A stretch of DNA of 64,000 nt from Achromobacter insolitus (GCF_002209555.1 NZ_NJIF01000009.1:62001-126000), one strand, 5' to 3'. Numbered from the stretch's first letter, positions 43,558-53,496 are shown. The notes: generated by a model from the sequence alone, not told the origin. Numbers and translations are program-made.

Positions 43558-43601
43558 AAATGTTATATCATTACAAACAAGGAGCAAATGATATAACATT
43601 T
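43558..43601 (-). promoter_or_regulatory. Zur/Fur-like double operator before the TonB receptor
   Basis: Perfect 15-bp inverted arms, AAATGTTATATCATT (43558-43572) and AATGATATAACATTT (43587-43601), flank a 14-bp spacer. Each arm contains the near-palindrome ATGWTATAWCAT, close to the ATGTTATA-type boxes of zinc uptake regulator Zur. TATAAC in the proximal arm (43562-43567) is a possible -10 element, so a bound repressor would block transcription. The arms end 14 bp before the receptor start codon. Zinc-dependent repression is inferred. Confidence 0.7.
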
Positions 43602-43616
43602 CAATTGCAAGGCAAG

Positions 43617-43655
43617 AAAAAGGGCGCCGTTTGGACACTCATCCAACCGACGCCC
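43617..43655 (-). terminator. rho-independent terminator of the DUF2817 peptidase gene
   Basis: On the minus strand a 14-pair stem (43642-43655 with 43622-43635, one mismatch and one G-U pair) with a six-base loop is followed by five U (43617-43621). It ends the MFS-peptidase transcript just before the zinc-receptor operator. Confidence 0.8.
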
Positions 43656-43722
43656 CATCCGGCTCAGGCAGCCGGCGCCAAGCACGTCCGCCGAAAAGCG
43701 CTGCCGCCGTTTTGCTCCGGGC

Positions 43723-44817
43723 TTATGCTTGCAGCCCGCACAGCGCCTGAAGCACCGCCACCCGGCTTTGTCCCAGCACCATGCCCTGCCAATCTTCCTG
43801 GCCGCAATAGAACGCGTCCAGCGTCGCCTGCAGGATCTCGCGCCGCAACGCGTCGCCGGCTTCGGGATGGGCGCGCAGCCAATTGCGCCCGCGCAGCGCG
43901 AGAACCACGTCGGCCCACGGCTGGGTGCCGAACTCCAAAGCCATCAGCGTGGGTTCGGAATCGGGGCAGGCCTGGTAAATCAGACCTGCCAGATGGCCGG
44001 TGATGTCCACCGAGGCGGAACTGCCCTGGTATGGCACGGCGATATCGGCGCCCCACCAGCGCCGCGCCCGCGCCACCTCGGCCTCGTCGCGGCGGCCCGC
44101 ATAGATCTTCTCGCCATGGCCCCGCGGTCCCAGGCCGGTGTGCACGTCTATCCAACCGATGCGTGCATAACGGCTGGCATGGGTTTGCAGAATGTCGCGC
44201 AGGTTCACGAGCGACGCCGCGGGACGATCACCGCCATAGAACAGGCCGTCGGCATGGGTGTACTGTCCCTGCGAAACGGCCTGGGTCACGGCGGGCAGGC
44301 CGTGCTGCTCGATATGGCGCGCGAGATCCTGCCGGTTCTGATCCGTGGGCGGCCATTCTTGCGGCAGCAGCAGGCCATGAACCAGGCCATAGCCGGGGTT
44401 GGCCGGCAATGCCTGGCTGCCGAAGGGTTGCGCATTGCGGTTCAGGTCCACGTTGCCTTCATCCGTGCGCGCGACCCACGAAAAACCGTACGGGTTGACG
44501 GCGTGCACCAGCAGCAACGCCACGCCCGCGCGCCTCGCCCGCTCCAGCATGGGCGCGTCATCCAGCAGCGCGAGCTGGCAGCCCGAGCCGCAAAAGCCCT
44601 CCACGCCGTGCGTGGCCGAGGTCATGATCAGCAGCCGCTCGGCGTTCGCGTCACCGATCAGCGCCACGTCTGTCGCCAGGGGTTCGCCTTCGCTGCCCAG
44701 CGGCTCGATCGCGTAAGACTGGACGTGCGCGGCCAAGGGCGCCGCGGCGGACAGGAAGCGGTCGCGGGCCTGCGCGTAGCTGGAGGAGAAATAGCGTGTG
44801 ATGGACTGCATGCTCAT
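43723..44817 (-). CDS. DUF2817 / M14-like metallopeptidase
   Basis: This 364-residue protein resembles the DUF2817 group of zinc carboxypeptidase-like proteins. Candidate metal ligands are His and Glu in TSATHGVEGFCGSG near residue 70, and a later His in WIDVHTGLGPRGHGEKIY. No signal peptide is present, so it acts in the cytoplasm, perhaps hydrolysing a peptide or amide. Its start overlaps the stop of the MFS gene in ATGA (44814-44817); a second ATG two codons on is also possible. The coupled transporter suggests that the imported compound is its substrate. Confidence 0.85.
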   Translation of the reverse strand: MSMQSITRYFSSSYAQARDRFLSAAAPLAAHVQSYAIEPLGSEGEPLATDVALIGDANAERLLIMTSATHGVEGFCGSGCQLALLDDAPMLERARRAGVALLLVHAVNPYGFSWVARTDEGNVDLNRNAQPFGSQALPANPGYGLVHGLLLPQEWPPTDQNRQDLARHIEQHGLPAVTQAVSQGQYTHADGLFYGGDRPAASLVNLRDILQTHASRYARIGWIDVHTGLGPRGHGEKIYAGRRDEAEVARARRWWGADIAVPYQGSSASVDITGHLAGLIYQACPDSEPTLMALEFGTQPWADVVLALRGRNWLRAHPEAGDALRREILQATLDAFYCGQEDWQGMVLGQSRVAVLQALCGLQA

Positions 44818-46151
44818 GCCTCGCGGTTGTCGATTTCATGGCCGGTACGGTCCTGGATCCAGAACAGCACCACGGTGGAAAGCGTCACGGTCACCATCAG
44901 GTACCAGGCCGGCGCCATCGGATTTCCGGTGACGTGCAGCAGCCAGGTCACGAAAAACTGGGCAAAGCCGCCGAACACGGATATTCCCAGCCCATACACG
45001 ACCGACATTCCGGTCGTGCGCACCGCCTTCGGAAACAGTTCCGGCAGCATTGTGATGACAGGCGCGGTCTGCAACGCCAGCAGCACCGCCAGCAAGGCAA
45101 TCACCGTCATCAGGCGCCCGGTGCTGGGCGCGGACACCAGCCATTGGAAGCATGGCAGCAAGGCAGCCACGGTGGCCGCGCGGGACCAGAAGATCACCCG
45201 CTTGCGCCCGGCCCGGTCGGCCAGCATGCCGACAAACGGCGCGAGCAGGAAGCCAATGGCGCCCAGCACCACGCTGGCGAACAGGGTGGAAGTGGCAGGC
45301 AGACCCAGCTCCTTGTTGGCGTAGGCCGGCATGTAGAACCCGATAATCTGCGCGCACACCATGCCTCCGATTACCAGCAGGATGCCCTTGGCCACTGGCG
45401 CCTTGTGTTCGGCAAACACGCGGCGCAGGGGCTGATGGCCAGTCGCGGCCCGCGGATGGTCTGCGGCGGTACGGGAGGGCTGCTCCAGCGTTTCCTCAAG
45501 ATTACGGCGGATGTAGGCGCCTACGGGCACGGTCAGGATGCCGATGACGAAAGGCACGCGCCAGCCCCAGGCCTGCATCTGCTCCTTGCTCAGCGCCGCG
45601 GTCAGCAAGGCCACCGTCAGCGCCCCCAGCATCACACCGAGCGACTGGCTGCCGAACTGCCAGCTGGAGTAGAAGCCGCGCTTCTCGGGCGGCGCGTGCT
45701 CGACCAAGAGCGTGGTCGATGCGCCCACTTCCCCGCCTGCTGCAAATCCCTGGATCAACCGCGCCAGCACCATCAGCACCGGCCCCACCACTCCCATTTG
45801 CGCGTAGGTCGGCGCAGCCGCGATCAGTGCGCAGCCCAGACCCATCAACCACAGGGTCAGCGTCATGGCCGCGCGCCGTCCGTGGCGGTCCGCATAGGAT
45901 CCGATCAGCATGCCGCCTACCGGCCGCATCAGGAAGCCGACGCCGAAGGTGGCGGTGGTCAAGAGCAATTGCCCGTAGCCCGAGGCGGCCGGGAAAAACA
46001 GCGGCCCGATGACCAGCATCAGGAATGTGAAGACGGTGAAGTCGAAGAACTCCAGCGCGTTGCCGATGGTGGTGCCGGCGATGACCCGCCGGCGCATGGT
46101 CGGCGTATGAAGGTCCTGCCGCCCCGGCGCGGCGGCGATAGCGATAGACAT
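44814..46151 (-). CDS. MFS transporter, metabolite:H+ symporter (MHS) type
   Basis: This 445-residue permease has twelve hydrophobic helices and the MHS-type start GTTIGNALEFFDFTVFTFLM, with the loop motif GSYADRHGRRAAM between helices 2 and 3 and EVGASTTLLVEHAPPEKRG later. Relatives import citrate, proline/betaine, shikimate and similar acids. I start at 46151, preceded by GGGGAAA, while the frame is open upstream. It is divergent from a LysR gene that probably controls it and is translationally coupled to the peptidase gene. Confidence 0.92.
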   Translation of the reverse strand: MSIAIAAAPGRQDLHTPTMRRRVIAGTTIGNALEFFDFTVFTFLMLVIGPLFFPAASGYGQLLLTTATFGVGFLMRPVGGMLIGSYADRHGRRAAMTLTLWLMGLGCALIAAAPTYAQMGVVGPVLMVLARLIQGFAAGGEVGASTTLLVEHAPPEKRGFYSSWQFGSQSLGVMLGALTVALLTAALSKEQMQAWGWRVPFVIGILTVPVGAYIRRNLEETLEQPSRTAADHPRAATGHQPLRRVFAEHKAPVAKGILLVIGGMVCAQIIGFYMPAYANKELGLPATSTLFASVVLGAIGFLLAPFVGMLADRAGRKRVIFWSRAATVAALLPCFQWLVSAPSTGRLMTVIALLAVLLALQTAPVITMLPELFPKAVRTTGMSVVYGLGISVFGGFAQFFVTWLLHVTGNPMAPAWYLMVTVTLSTVVLFWIQDRTGHEIDNREA

Positions 46152-46330
46152 TTTTTCCCCTTGATGTCCGTTCCGGTGACGGCCGGTCCGTGAATCCGGA
46201 CGCTGCGCCTGCCCCGTGGACACGAATATACGGACGACAGACGATAAGGAAAAGACAGCATTTTTGTTCCAGTGCATACTTTTTCTTATACGATGGCGAA
46301 AATCGATCCGCCGGATCCGGAGCGCGTCCC

Positions 46331-47248
46331 ATGAACTTGCGCCAATTGCGCGCCTTCGTACTGATGGCCGAACACGGCAGCATCCGCGCTGCAGCACGCG
46401 CGCTGTTCGTCACCCAGCCCGCGGCGACGCGCAGCCTGCGCGAGCTGGAACAGAGCGTGGGCGCCGAACTGGTGCGGCGCAGCGCCCGGGGCGTGGAACT
46501 GACGAGCTACGGCCAAGCCCTATACAAGCGCGCCATCCTTATCCTGCAGGAAGCGCGCAAGGCGCAGGAAGAGATCGGCCAGATGCGCGATGGCGAAGGC
46601 GGCACGCTGAATCTCGCCTTCAGTTCGGCCGCGCTGACGATCCTGCCGGCCGCGCTGGCCGCCTTCCGCGCGCGCATGCCGCGCGTGGCCGTGACATTCA
46701 ACGAGGTCGCGCCGCCTTATAGCCATGAACAGCTGGAATCGGGCCGCTACGATTTCCTGGTGCAGACGGAGTACGACGGCGACATCGACGACGGCTTCGC
46801 GCGCAGCCCGCTCTTCACGCTGCCGCTCGCGGTCGGGGCGCGTGCCGGCCATCCGCTGCGCCGGGCCACCAGCCTGGCCGAACTGCACGATGCCCTGTGG
46901 CTGCTGCCCGGCAATATCCAGGCGCCCGCCAACCTGCTGCGGCTGGCCTTCGCTGCCCACAAGCTGCCGGCGCCCCGCGACGTCATCCCCTGCCAATCCA
47001 TCGCAGTTGCGTTGGCCATCATTGCCGAAAGCGATGCATTGGGCATCTTCGTGCGCAACCTGTTCGACCACAGCCTGCTGCCGCGCGGCCTGCGCATGTT
47101 GCCCTTGGCGCACGACCTGCCGGCCGCCCGGGTATCGATCCTGACCCGCGCGGACTCTCCGCCGACACCAGCCGCGCAGTGCTTCATCGATTGCCTGCTG
47201 GAAGCGCGTGCAAAATCGGGCGGCAGCGCGCCGCCGACGCCACGCTGA
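46331..47248 (+). CDS. LysR-family transcriptional regulator
   Basis: This 305-residue LysR regulator has a typical start MNLRQLRAFVLMAEHGSIRAAARALFVTQPAATRSLRELEQSVGAELVRR and an effector domain beginning GTLNLAFSSAALTILPAALAAFRARMPRV. It is divergent from the MHS transporter/peptidase operon across 179 bp, which should contain its binding sites, although I cannot place a convincing T-N11-A box. The effector is probably the imported compound. Confidence 0.92.
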   Translation: MNLRQLRAFVLMAEHGSIRAAARALFVTQPAATRSLRELEQSVGAELVRRSARGVELTSYGQALYKRAILILQEARKAQEEIGQMRDGEGGTLNLAFSSAALTILPAALAAFRARMPRVAVTFNEVAPPYSHEQLESGRYDFLVQTEYDGDIDDGFARSPLFTLPLAVGARAGHPLRRATSLAELHDALWLLPGNIQAPANLLRLAFAAHKLPAPRDVIPCQSIAVALAIIAESDALGIFVRNLFDHSLLPRGLRMLPLAHDLPAARVSILTRADSPPTPAAQCFIDCLLEARAKSGGSAPPTPR

Positions 47249-47369
47249 TGGCGCCACGGCCTCGGGCCAAGCGCGTGTGTGCCGGGCCACGACGGCTACC
47301 GGTTATCATCGACGCTGCTCCTGCCCTGGCCGCCATAGCGGAGGCCGGCCTTTCCTGTCCTCCCCATCA

Positions 47370-48077
47370 ATGGCGTTTCCCCGACTACCCTCCCCGCCCA
47401 CGCTGACCGATACCGTCGCCAAGCGCCTGCGCGCCGAAATCGACGAAGGTCGAGTGCTGCCCGGCGCCAAGCTTCCGACCGAGAGCGCACTGGCCGAACA
47501 ATTCGGCGTCAGCCGCACCGTCATCCGCGAAGCGGTCTCGCGGCTGCGCCAAGATGGCGTGGTGGAAGCCCGGCAAGGCAGCGGCGTGTACGTCACCGGC
47601 CCCAGTGGCAACCGGGCGCTGCGCATCGACGCGGCCGAACTGTCTACGCTGGACGCCGTGCTGCACATCGTGGACCTGCGCCGCGCGCTGGAAACAGAGA
47701 TCGCGGCCCAGGCCGCCGCGGTGCGCAAGAAGCAGGACATGGTCGACATCGACGCAGCGCTGGCCGCCATTTCGCAGGCAGTCGAAAACGGCGGCGACGG
47801 CGTGAAGGAAGACGTGGCGTTCCACCGCAGCATCGCGCGCGCCACAGGAAATCCCTATTTCATGACGACACTGGCCTTCGTCAGCCAGTTCATGGAAGCG
47901 GCCACGCGTGTGACGCGCGGCAATGAGGCCCGCCACGCGAGCCTGATGCGCGACGTGCTGCAGGAACACATCGCCATCGTCGAGGCGATCCGCAAGAAGG
48001 ACGTGGACGGTGCGCGCGAAGCCGCGCGCATCCACATGGTGAACGCGGCCAAGCGCCTGCGGCAGGCGCACCGCTAG
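47370..48077 (+). CDS. GntR/FadR-family (FCD) regulator of tetronate catabolism
   Basis: This 235-residue regulator has a winged helix (TLTDTVAKRLRAEIDEGRVLPGAKLPTESALAEQFGVSRTVIREAVSRLRQDGVVEARQGSGVYV) and an FCD domain with VAFHRSIARATGNPYFMTTLAFVSQF and a conserved His near the end (ARIHMVNAAKRL). I start at 47370, where the family N-terminus begins. It converges on otnK at the far end of the tetronate operon. FCD regulators often control sugar-acid pathways, so a four-carbon acid is a reasonable effector. Confidence 0.92.
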   Translation: MAFPRLPSPPTLTDTVAKRLRAEIDEGRVLPGAKLPTESALAEQFGVSRTVIREAVSRLRQDGVVEARQGSGVYVTGPSGNRALRIDAAELSTLDAVLHIVDLRRALETEIAAQAAAVRKKQDMVDIDAALAAISQAVENGGDGVKEDVAFHRSIARATGNPYFMTTLAFVSQFMEAATRVTRGNEARHASLMRDVLQEHIAIVEAIRKKDVDGAREAARIHMVNAAKRLRQAHR

Positions 48078-48087
48078 CCGCCGGGCG

Positions 48088-49347
48088 TCAAGGCGTATTG
48101 AACGCCTTGGTGAAGAAATCCCGGACGCCGAAGTTTCCGGACTTCAGCGCGATGCTGACATCGCCCTGCGCCGCCGGCGCGTAGCCCGAGCACCAGGGCA
48201 CGCCCGGATCGATCTGTTCGCCGATGGCCATCTGTTCCAGTCCCAGCGCCTGCACCACGGCGCCGGAAGTCTCGCCGCCCGCGACGATCAACTGGCGTAC
48301 GCCGCGTTCGACCAACCCGACTGAAATGCGCGCGATGGCGGCCTCGATCAGCGATCCAGCGCGCTCGACGCCCAGCGCGCCCTGGGCCTGCTTCACCTGA
48401 TCGGGCTGCGCGGTCGAATAGACCAGCACGGGCCCGTCCAGCATGCGCGACTCGGCCCAGGCCAGCGCCTCGCCCACGACGTCCTCACCCGCCGCCAGGC
48501 GCAACGGATCCAGCGCCAATGCCGGGCGTCCGCTTTCGATGAACGCGGCGACCTGCCCGTTGGTGGCCGCGGAGCAACTGCCGGCCACCACCGCCTGCAG
48601 CCCCGGGGTTCGTGGCAGGCTCGCGGTCTGGCCGGCGGACAAGCCCCAATTGGCCGGCAGGCCGATGGCCACGCCCGAACCCGCCGTCACCAAAGGCATG
48701 CCGCGCAAGGCCGGTCCCAGCACCAGCAGATCCTCGTTGGACACGGCGTCCACGATGGCGATCTCGATGCCCTGGGACGCCAGTTCCTGCATGCGCGCGC
48801 GGATCGCGTCGCTGCCGCGCGCGACGACGCTGTAGTCGACCAGCCCGACCTTGCGCGAGGTCTGCGCGGACAGCACCCGGACCAGGTTGGGATCGGTCAT
48901 GGGCGTCAGCGGGTGGTGCTGCATGCCAGATTCGTTCAGCAACACGTCGCCCGCAAACAGATAGCCCTTGAATACGGTGCGCTTGTTATCCGGAAACGCT
49001 GGCGTCGCGATGGTAAAGGCCGTGCCCAGCCGCGACATGAGCGCGTCGGTGACGGGGCCGATGTTGCCTTGCGGCGTGCTGTCGAAGGTGGAGCAATACT
49101 TGAAATAGATCTGCTCGGCACCCTGCGCCTGCAGCCATTCCAGCGCCGCCAGCGACTGCGCCACGGCTTCGGCGGCGGGCAAGGTACGGGTTTTCAGTGC
49201 CACGACCACCGCGTCCGCGTCCCCGCGCAGCGGCGTTCCAGGCACGCCGATGGTCTGCACGGCGCGCATGCCGGCGCGCACCAGATTGTTGGCCAGGTCG
49301 GTGGCGCCGGTGAAATCGTCGGCGATACAGCCCAGTTTGATGCTCAT
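48088..49347 (-). CDS. otnK: 3-oxo-tetronate kinase
   Basis: This 419-residue four-carbon acid sugar kinase has the family start LGCIADDFTGATDLANNLVRAGMRAVQTIG (N-terminal DUF1537 domain) and a C-terminal nucleotide-binding domain with LIVAGGETSGAVVQALG. It phosphorylates 3-oxo-tetronate to the 4-phosphate. It is the last gene of the operon, and its start overlaps the ltnD stop in ATGA. A perfect hairpin at 48089-48109 covers its last codons but lacks a U tract. Confidence 0.93.
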   Translation of the reverse strand: MSIKLGCIADDFTGATDLANNLVRAGMRAVQTIGVPGTPLRGDADAVVVALKTRTLPAAEAVAQSLAALEWLQAQGAEQIYFKYCSTFDSTPQGNIGPVTDALMSRLGTAFTIATPAFPDNKRTVFKGYLFAGDVLLNESGMQHHPLTPMTDPNLVRVLSAQTSRKVGLVDYSVVARGSDAIRARMQELASQGIEIAIVDAVSNEDLLVLGPALRGMPLVTAGSGVAIGLPANWGLSAGQTASLPRTPGLQAVVAGSCSAATNGQVAAFIESGRPALALDPLRLAAGEDVVGEALAWAESRMLDGPVLVYSTAQPDQVKQAQGALGVERAGSLIEAAIARISVGLVERGVRQLIVAGGETSGAVVQALGLEQMAIGEQIDPGVPWCSGYAPAAQGDVSIALKSGNFGVRDFFTKAFNTP

Positions 49348-50252
49348 TTCGCCTCCGGCAGGGAAATACCCGGGAAAATCTTGATCACCGCGCTGTCGTC
49401 CTCGCGGCCATGCCCGGCCGTGGAGGCCTGCATGAACATCTGATGCGCGGTCGACGCCAGCGGCAGGGGAAACTTGGTATGCCGGGCGGTGTCCAGCACC
49501 AGGCCCAGGTCCTTCACGAATATGTCCACCGCCGACAATGGCGTGTAATCACCCGCCAGGACGTGGGCCATGCGGTTTTCGAACATCCAGCTATTGCCCG
49601 CGCTGTGCGTGATCACTTCGTACAGCGCATCGGCGTCCACGCCTTCGCGCAGGCCCAGCGCCATGGCTTCCGCCGCGGCCGCGATGTGCACGCCCGCCAG
49701 CAACTGGTTGATGATCTTGACCTTGCTGCCCGCGCCCGCGCGGTCACCCAGGCGATAGACCTTGCCGGCCATCGAATCCAGAACGGCGCCGCAGGCCTCG
49801 TAGGCGGCCGGCCGGGCCGCGGTCATCATGGTCATCTGACCAGAGGCAGCCTTGGCCGCGCCGCCGGAAATGGGAGCGTCCACATACAGGATGCCCTGCT
49901 CCGCCAGCCGCGCTTCCAGCGCGATCGACCAGTTGGGATCCACGGTGGAACACATCACGAATACGGCGCCCGGGCGTAGCGAGGCGGCGATGCCTGCATC
50001 GCCGTACAGCACCGCTTCGGTCTGTTCCGCATTGACGACCACGCTGATGACGATGTCGCAGGCGGCGGCCATGTCGGCCAGCGTGGTGCACGCCACCCCG
50101 CCCTCAGCGGCAAAGGCGGCGGCGACGCCGGGCCTGATGTCGTAGGCGTGCACCTCGTGGCCAGCGCGGCGCAGGCTTTGCGCAATGCCGGCGCCCATTG
50201 CGCCCAGGCCGATGACGCCGACGCGGCGCGGGGTAGTTTGCGGATGGCTCAT
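49344..50252 (-). CDS. ltnD: L-threonate dehydrogenase-type beta-hydroxyacid dehydrogenase
   Basis: This 302-residue NAD-dependent enzyme of the 3-hydroxyisobutyrate dehydrogenase family has the Rossmann start VGVIGLGAMGAGIAQSLRRAGHEVHAYD. The substrate-binding DAPISGGAAKAASGQMT and the catalytic Lys in GAGSKVKIINQLLAGVHIAAAAEAM follow. In the tetronate pathway it oxidises L-threonate to 2-oxo-tetronate. I use the ATG at 50252; two further in-frame ATGs upstream lack clear ribosome-binding sites. Its place between denD and otnK supports the assignment. Confidence 0.9.
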   Translation of the reverse strand: MSHPQTTPRRVGVIGLGAMGAGIAQSLRRAGHEVHAYDIRPGVAAAFAAEGGVACTTLADMAAACDIVISVVVNAEQTEAVLYGDAGIAASLRPGAVFVMCSTVDPNWSIALEARLAEQGILYVDAPISGGAAKAASGQMTMMTAARPAAYEACGAVLDSMAGKVYRLGDRAGAGSKVKIINQLLAGVHIAAAAEAMALGLREGVDADALYEVITHSAGNSWMFENRMAHVLAGDYTPLSAVDIFVKDLGLVLDTARHTKFPLPLASTAHQMFMQASTAGHGREDDSAVIKIFPGISLPEAK

Positions 50253-50297
50253 GGTTACATCGTCCATAGAAAAACTGGGAAGCAGGGCGTCGCGCAC

Positions 50298-51269
50298 TCA
50301 GCGCGGCAGGTCGTCGGCGATGTAGGCGCGGATGATCTCGGCGAAGTCGCCGTCACCCTTCAGGCCCAGCCGGGTCGCGCGGGCCGTGTCCCACCGGCCC
50401 GGCCAGCTACCCACGATGCGCTCGACGCGTTCGTCCGCCTGCCATGTGATGCGATCGGCGACCTCGTCGCCGGCCACCTCGCGCAAGGCCTGCACCATCT
50501 CGGCCACGGTGACGGACACGCCCGGCAGATTGATGGGAGCGCGGTCGGCCACCGCTTGCGCCGGCAGTTCGCAGCCGGCAATCAGTGCTTGGATGGCGCC
50601 GCGCGGGGACAGCAGCCACAGGCGCGTGTCAGCGCCGACCGGGCACACCGCGGCCTCGCCGTTGAGGGGCTCGCGGATGATGCCGCTGGCGAACGACGAG
50701 GCCGCCGCGTTCGGGCGGCCGGGACGCACGCTGATGGTGGGCAAGCGCAGCACGCGGCCGTCGACGAAGCCGCGGCGCGTGTAGTCGGCCAGCAACAATT
50801 CGGCGATCGCCTTTTGCGTGCCATAGGACGACTGGGGATTGAGCGCGGTGTCGTCGCGCACGGTTTCAGGCAAGACGCCGCCGTACACAGCCACCGAGCT
50901 GGTGAAAATCACGCGGGGCTTGTGGCCCAGTGCGCGGCAGGTTTCCAGCAACGCCCGCGACGCGTCCAGGTTGATCCGCATGCCCAGGTCGAAGTCCGCC
51001 TCGGCCTGGCCGCTGACGATGGCGGCAAGATGGAAGATGGCGCGCGTATCCGTGCCTATGGCTTGCCGCAGCACGGCGGGGTCGGCGATATCGCCCACGA
51101 TGGAATGCACGCGGGGGTCCGCCAGCGCGTCGGTCTTGGCGACGTCCAGCAGGTCGATCTGTGTAATCGCCTGCGGCGCGCCGTCCAGCGTCAGGGAGCC
51201 TTGTTCCAGCAACTTGCGGGCCAGGCGCTGGCCCAGGAATCCGGCGCCGCCGGTGATCAGGATTTTCAT
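50298..51269 (-). CDS. denD: D-erythronate dehydrogenase (NAD-dependent epimerase family)
   Basis: This 323-residue extended SDR has the start MKILITGGAGFLGQRLARKLLE, a catalytic Ser region (VIFTSSVAVYGG) and YxxxK in SYGTQKAIAE. The following VLRLPTISVRPGRPNAAASSFASGIIREPL is characteristic of the DenD group. It oxidises D-erythronate to 3-oxo-tetronate/2-oxo-tetronate intermediates of this pathway. It lies 10 bp after otnI and 45 bp before ltnD. Confidence 0.9.
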   Translation of the reverse strand: MKILITGGAGFLGQRLARKLLEQGSLTLDGAPQAITQIDLLDVAKTDALADPRVHSIVGDIADPAVLRQAIGTDTRAIFHLAAIVSGQAEADFDLGMRINLDASRALLETCRALGHKPRVIFTSSVAVYGGVLPETVRDDTALNPQSSYGTQKAIAELLLADYTRRGFVDGRVLRLPTISVRPGRPNAAASSFASGIIREPLNGEAAVCPVGADTRLWLLSPRGAIQALIAGCELPAQAVADRAPINLPGVSVTVAEMVQALREVAGDEVADRITWQADERVERIVGSWPGRWDTARATRLGLKGDGDFAEIIRAYIADDLPR

Positions 51270-51279
51270 GGTGGAATGC

Positions 51280-52065
51280 TCAGTGATTGGCAAGATAGGG
51301 GTGGGCCCAGCCCAGACCCGCGGACGTGCCGGCCCTGGGACGGTACTCGCAGCCGATCCAGCCCGTATAGCCGAGCGCGTCGATGCGCTCGAACAGGTAG
51401 GGATAGTTCAGCTCGCCCAGGTCGGGTTCGTGCCGGTCGGGCACCCCAGCGATCTGGATGTGGCCGATGCCGGCGATATCGCGCTGCAGCTTCATCGCGA
51501 TATCGCCTTCGACGATCTGGCAGTGGTAGATATCGAACTGCACCTTCAGGTTGTCCGCGCCGACCTCGGCGCAGATGGCCTGGGCCTCATCCTGGCGGTT
51601 CAGGAAGAAGCCGGGAATGTCGCGCGTGTTGATGGGTTCAATCACGACGGTGACCCCGGCCGACGCCGCCGCGCGCGCAGCCGATGCCAGGTTCTTGAGG
51701 TAGACCTCGCGGTGCGCCGAGCGGTCCTGTTCCGGGCGGATCAGGCCCGCCATCACATGCAGCTTGCGGTTGCCGAGCACCGCGGCGTACTCCAGCGCCT
51801 GGTCGAAGCCGCGCTCGAATTCGCCTTCACGGCCCGGCAGGGAAGCAATGCCGCGTTCGCCGGCGGACCAATCTCCGGGCGGCGCATTGAACAGGGCCTG
51901 CTCCAGGCCACTGCCATCCAGTCGCGACTTGAGCTCGGCGGCGGTGAACTCGTACGGAAACAGAAACTCCACTCCGGTGAAGCCATCCCCTGCCGCCGCC
52001 TTGAAGCGGTCCAGGAAGGGGTGCTCGGTGTACATCATGGTGAGGTTGGCGGCCAGGCGTGGCAT
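51280..52065 (-). CDS. otnI: 2-oxo-tetronate isomerase (hydroxypyruvate isomerase family)
   Basis: This 261-residue TIM barrel interconverts 2-oxo- and 3-oxo-tetronate. Family marks are [54 protein letters not shown] and [18 protein letters not shown]. It has a close full-length paralogue at 22246-23031. The neighbours denD, ltnD, otnK and otnC make the tetronate role secure here. Confidence 0.93.
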   Translation of the reverse strand: MPRLAANLTMMYTEHPFLDRFKAAAGDGFTGVEFLFPYEFTAAELKSRLDGSGLEQALFNAPPGDWSAGERGIASLPGREGEFERGFDQALEYAAVLGNRKLHVMAGLIRPEQDRSAHREVYLKNLASAARAAASAGVTVVIEPINTRDIPGFFLNRQDEAQAICAEVGADNLKVQFDIYHCQIVEGDIAMKLQRDIAGIGHIQIAGVPDRHEPDLGELNYPYLFERIDALGYTGWIGCEYRPRAGTSAGLGWAHPYLANH

Positions 52066-52094
52066 TGCAATTCCTTGTGAACGAAAACGGCGCG

Positions 52095-53426
52095 TCAGCG
52101 ATTGACCAGCTTGGCCGGCGTGAACCAGACCGCGATAGCGCCAACGACCAGCACGCCCGCCAACACGTACATGCCGGACGCGGTGGAACTGGTCAGATCC
52201 TTGAGATAGCCGATCATGTAGGGGCTGGCGAAGCCCGCCAGGTTACCTACCGAGTTGACGATGGCGATACCCGCAGCCGCTGCGGTGCCCGACAGGAAGG
52301 CCGTCGGCAGCGACCAGAACAGGGGCGCGCAGGTCAGCACGCCAGCGGCCGCCATCGACAGAAAGACCAGCGATACGACGGTGTTGTCGGCGAAGGACGC
52401 CGCGACGGAAAATCCCACGGCGCCAAGCAGCGCCGGCACGATCAAGTGCCAGCGGCGCTCGCGGCGCTTGTCGGCGGAATGGCCCAGCAGGTTCATCACG
52501 ACAATGGCGCAGATGAACGGGATGGCGCTGAGCAGGCCGATGTTGAAGGCGCCGGTGACGCCAGTGGATTTGATCAGGGTAGGCATCCAGAACGTCAGGC
52601 CGTACTGGCCCGCGACAAAGGCGAAGTAGATCAGGCACATCCACCACACGCGCTTGTCGGCGAACACCGCGCGCACCGAATGCTTTTGCGTGCCGGTCTG
52701 CTTCTGGTCCTGTTCGATTTCCCGGGTCAGTATCTGCTTCTCTTCGGCGGTAAGCCATTTGGCGCTGGCGATGCCGTTGTCCAGGTACATGATGGTCACC
52801 ACGCCGATGACCAAGGCGGGAATGGCTTCGATCAGGAACATCCATTGCCAGCCCTGCAGGCCGTGCGTGCCATGAAACGCTTCCATGATCCAGCCGGACA
52901 GCGGATTGCCGAAAATCCCGGCCACGGGGATGGCTGACATGAACAGCGCGATGATCTTGGCGCGGCGATGAGCCGGATACCAGTAGGTCAGGTACAGGAT
53001 CACGCCCGGATAGAAGCCGGCTTCGGCCAGGCCCAGCAGAAAACGCAGGATGTAGAAGCCGGTGGGCGTTTCGACGAACATGAAGAGACCCGACAGAATC
53101 CCCCACGTAATCATGATGCGGGCGATCCAGATGCGCGCGCCCAGCTTGTGCATGAACAGGTTGCTGGGCACTTCGAAGAGGAAGTAACCGATGAAGAAAA
53201 CACCGGCGCCCAGGCCGAACACGGTTTCGCTGAAGCCCAGATCTTGCGACATCTGCAGCTTGGCAAAGCCGACATTCACCCGATCGAGGTAGGCGATCAC
53301 GTAGCAAAGCATGAGAAACGGCACGAGCCGCCAGAACACTTTGGCGTAGGCCCGCGCGGTTTCGCGGGAATCTGCCTGCTTCGGCGGCACGGGCTGCGCG
53401 CCGAGCGTGGTTTCCATCGGGGGCAT
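52095..53426 (-). CDS. MFS transporter of the tetronate operon (anion:cation symporter type)
   Basis: This 443-residue permease has twelve membrane helices and is close to the ACS family that imports phthalate, tartrate, glucarate and similar acids. The start is [34 protein letters not shown], and [30 protein letters not shown] is diagnostic. I chose 53426, preceded by TTGGAG, within a longer open frame. It lies between otnC and otnI in the operon, so erythronate or threonate is the likely substrate. Confidence 0.92.
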   Translation of the reverse strand: MPPMETTLGAQPVPPKQADSRETARAYAKVFWRLVPFLMLCYVIAYLDRVNVGFAKLQMSQDLGFSETVFGLGAGVFFIGYFLFEVPSNLFMHKLGARIWIARIMITWGILSGLFMFVETPTGFYILRFLLGLAEAGFYPGVILYLTYWYPAHRRAKIIALFMSAIPVAGIFGNPLSGWIMEAFHGTHGLQGWQWMFLIEAIPALVIGVVTIMYLDNGIASAKWLTAEEKQILTREIEQDQKQTGTQKHSVRAVFADKRVWWMCLIYFAFVAGQYGLTFWMPTLIKSTGVTGAFNIGLLSAIPFICAIVVMNLLGHSADKRRERRWHLIVPALLGAVGFSVAASFADNTVVSLVFLSMAAAGVLTCAPLFWSLPTAFLSGTAAAAGIAIVNSVGNLAGFASPYMIGYLKDLTSSTASGMYVLAGVLVVGAIAVWFTPAKLVNR

Positions 53427-53496
53427 GCAAGTCTCCAAGAGGATGCGCCTTTCCAGTCCGCAGGCAGGCGGCGGGAGGGCTTTCTGAATAAATGGA

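Noticed and set aside
48089..48109. Perfect 8-bp hairpin at the end of otnK taken as terminator
   Set aside because: No T tract follows on either strand and it overlaps the last codons, so I did not call a terminator.
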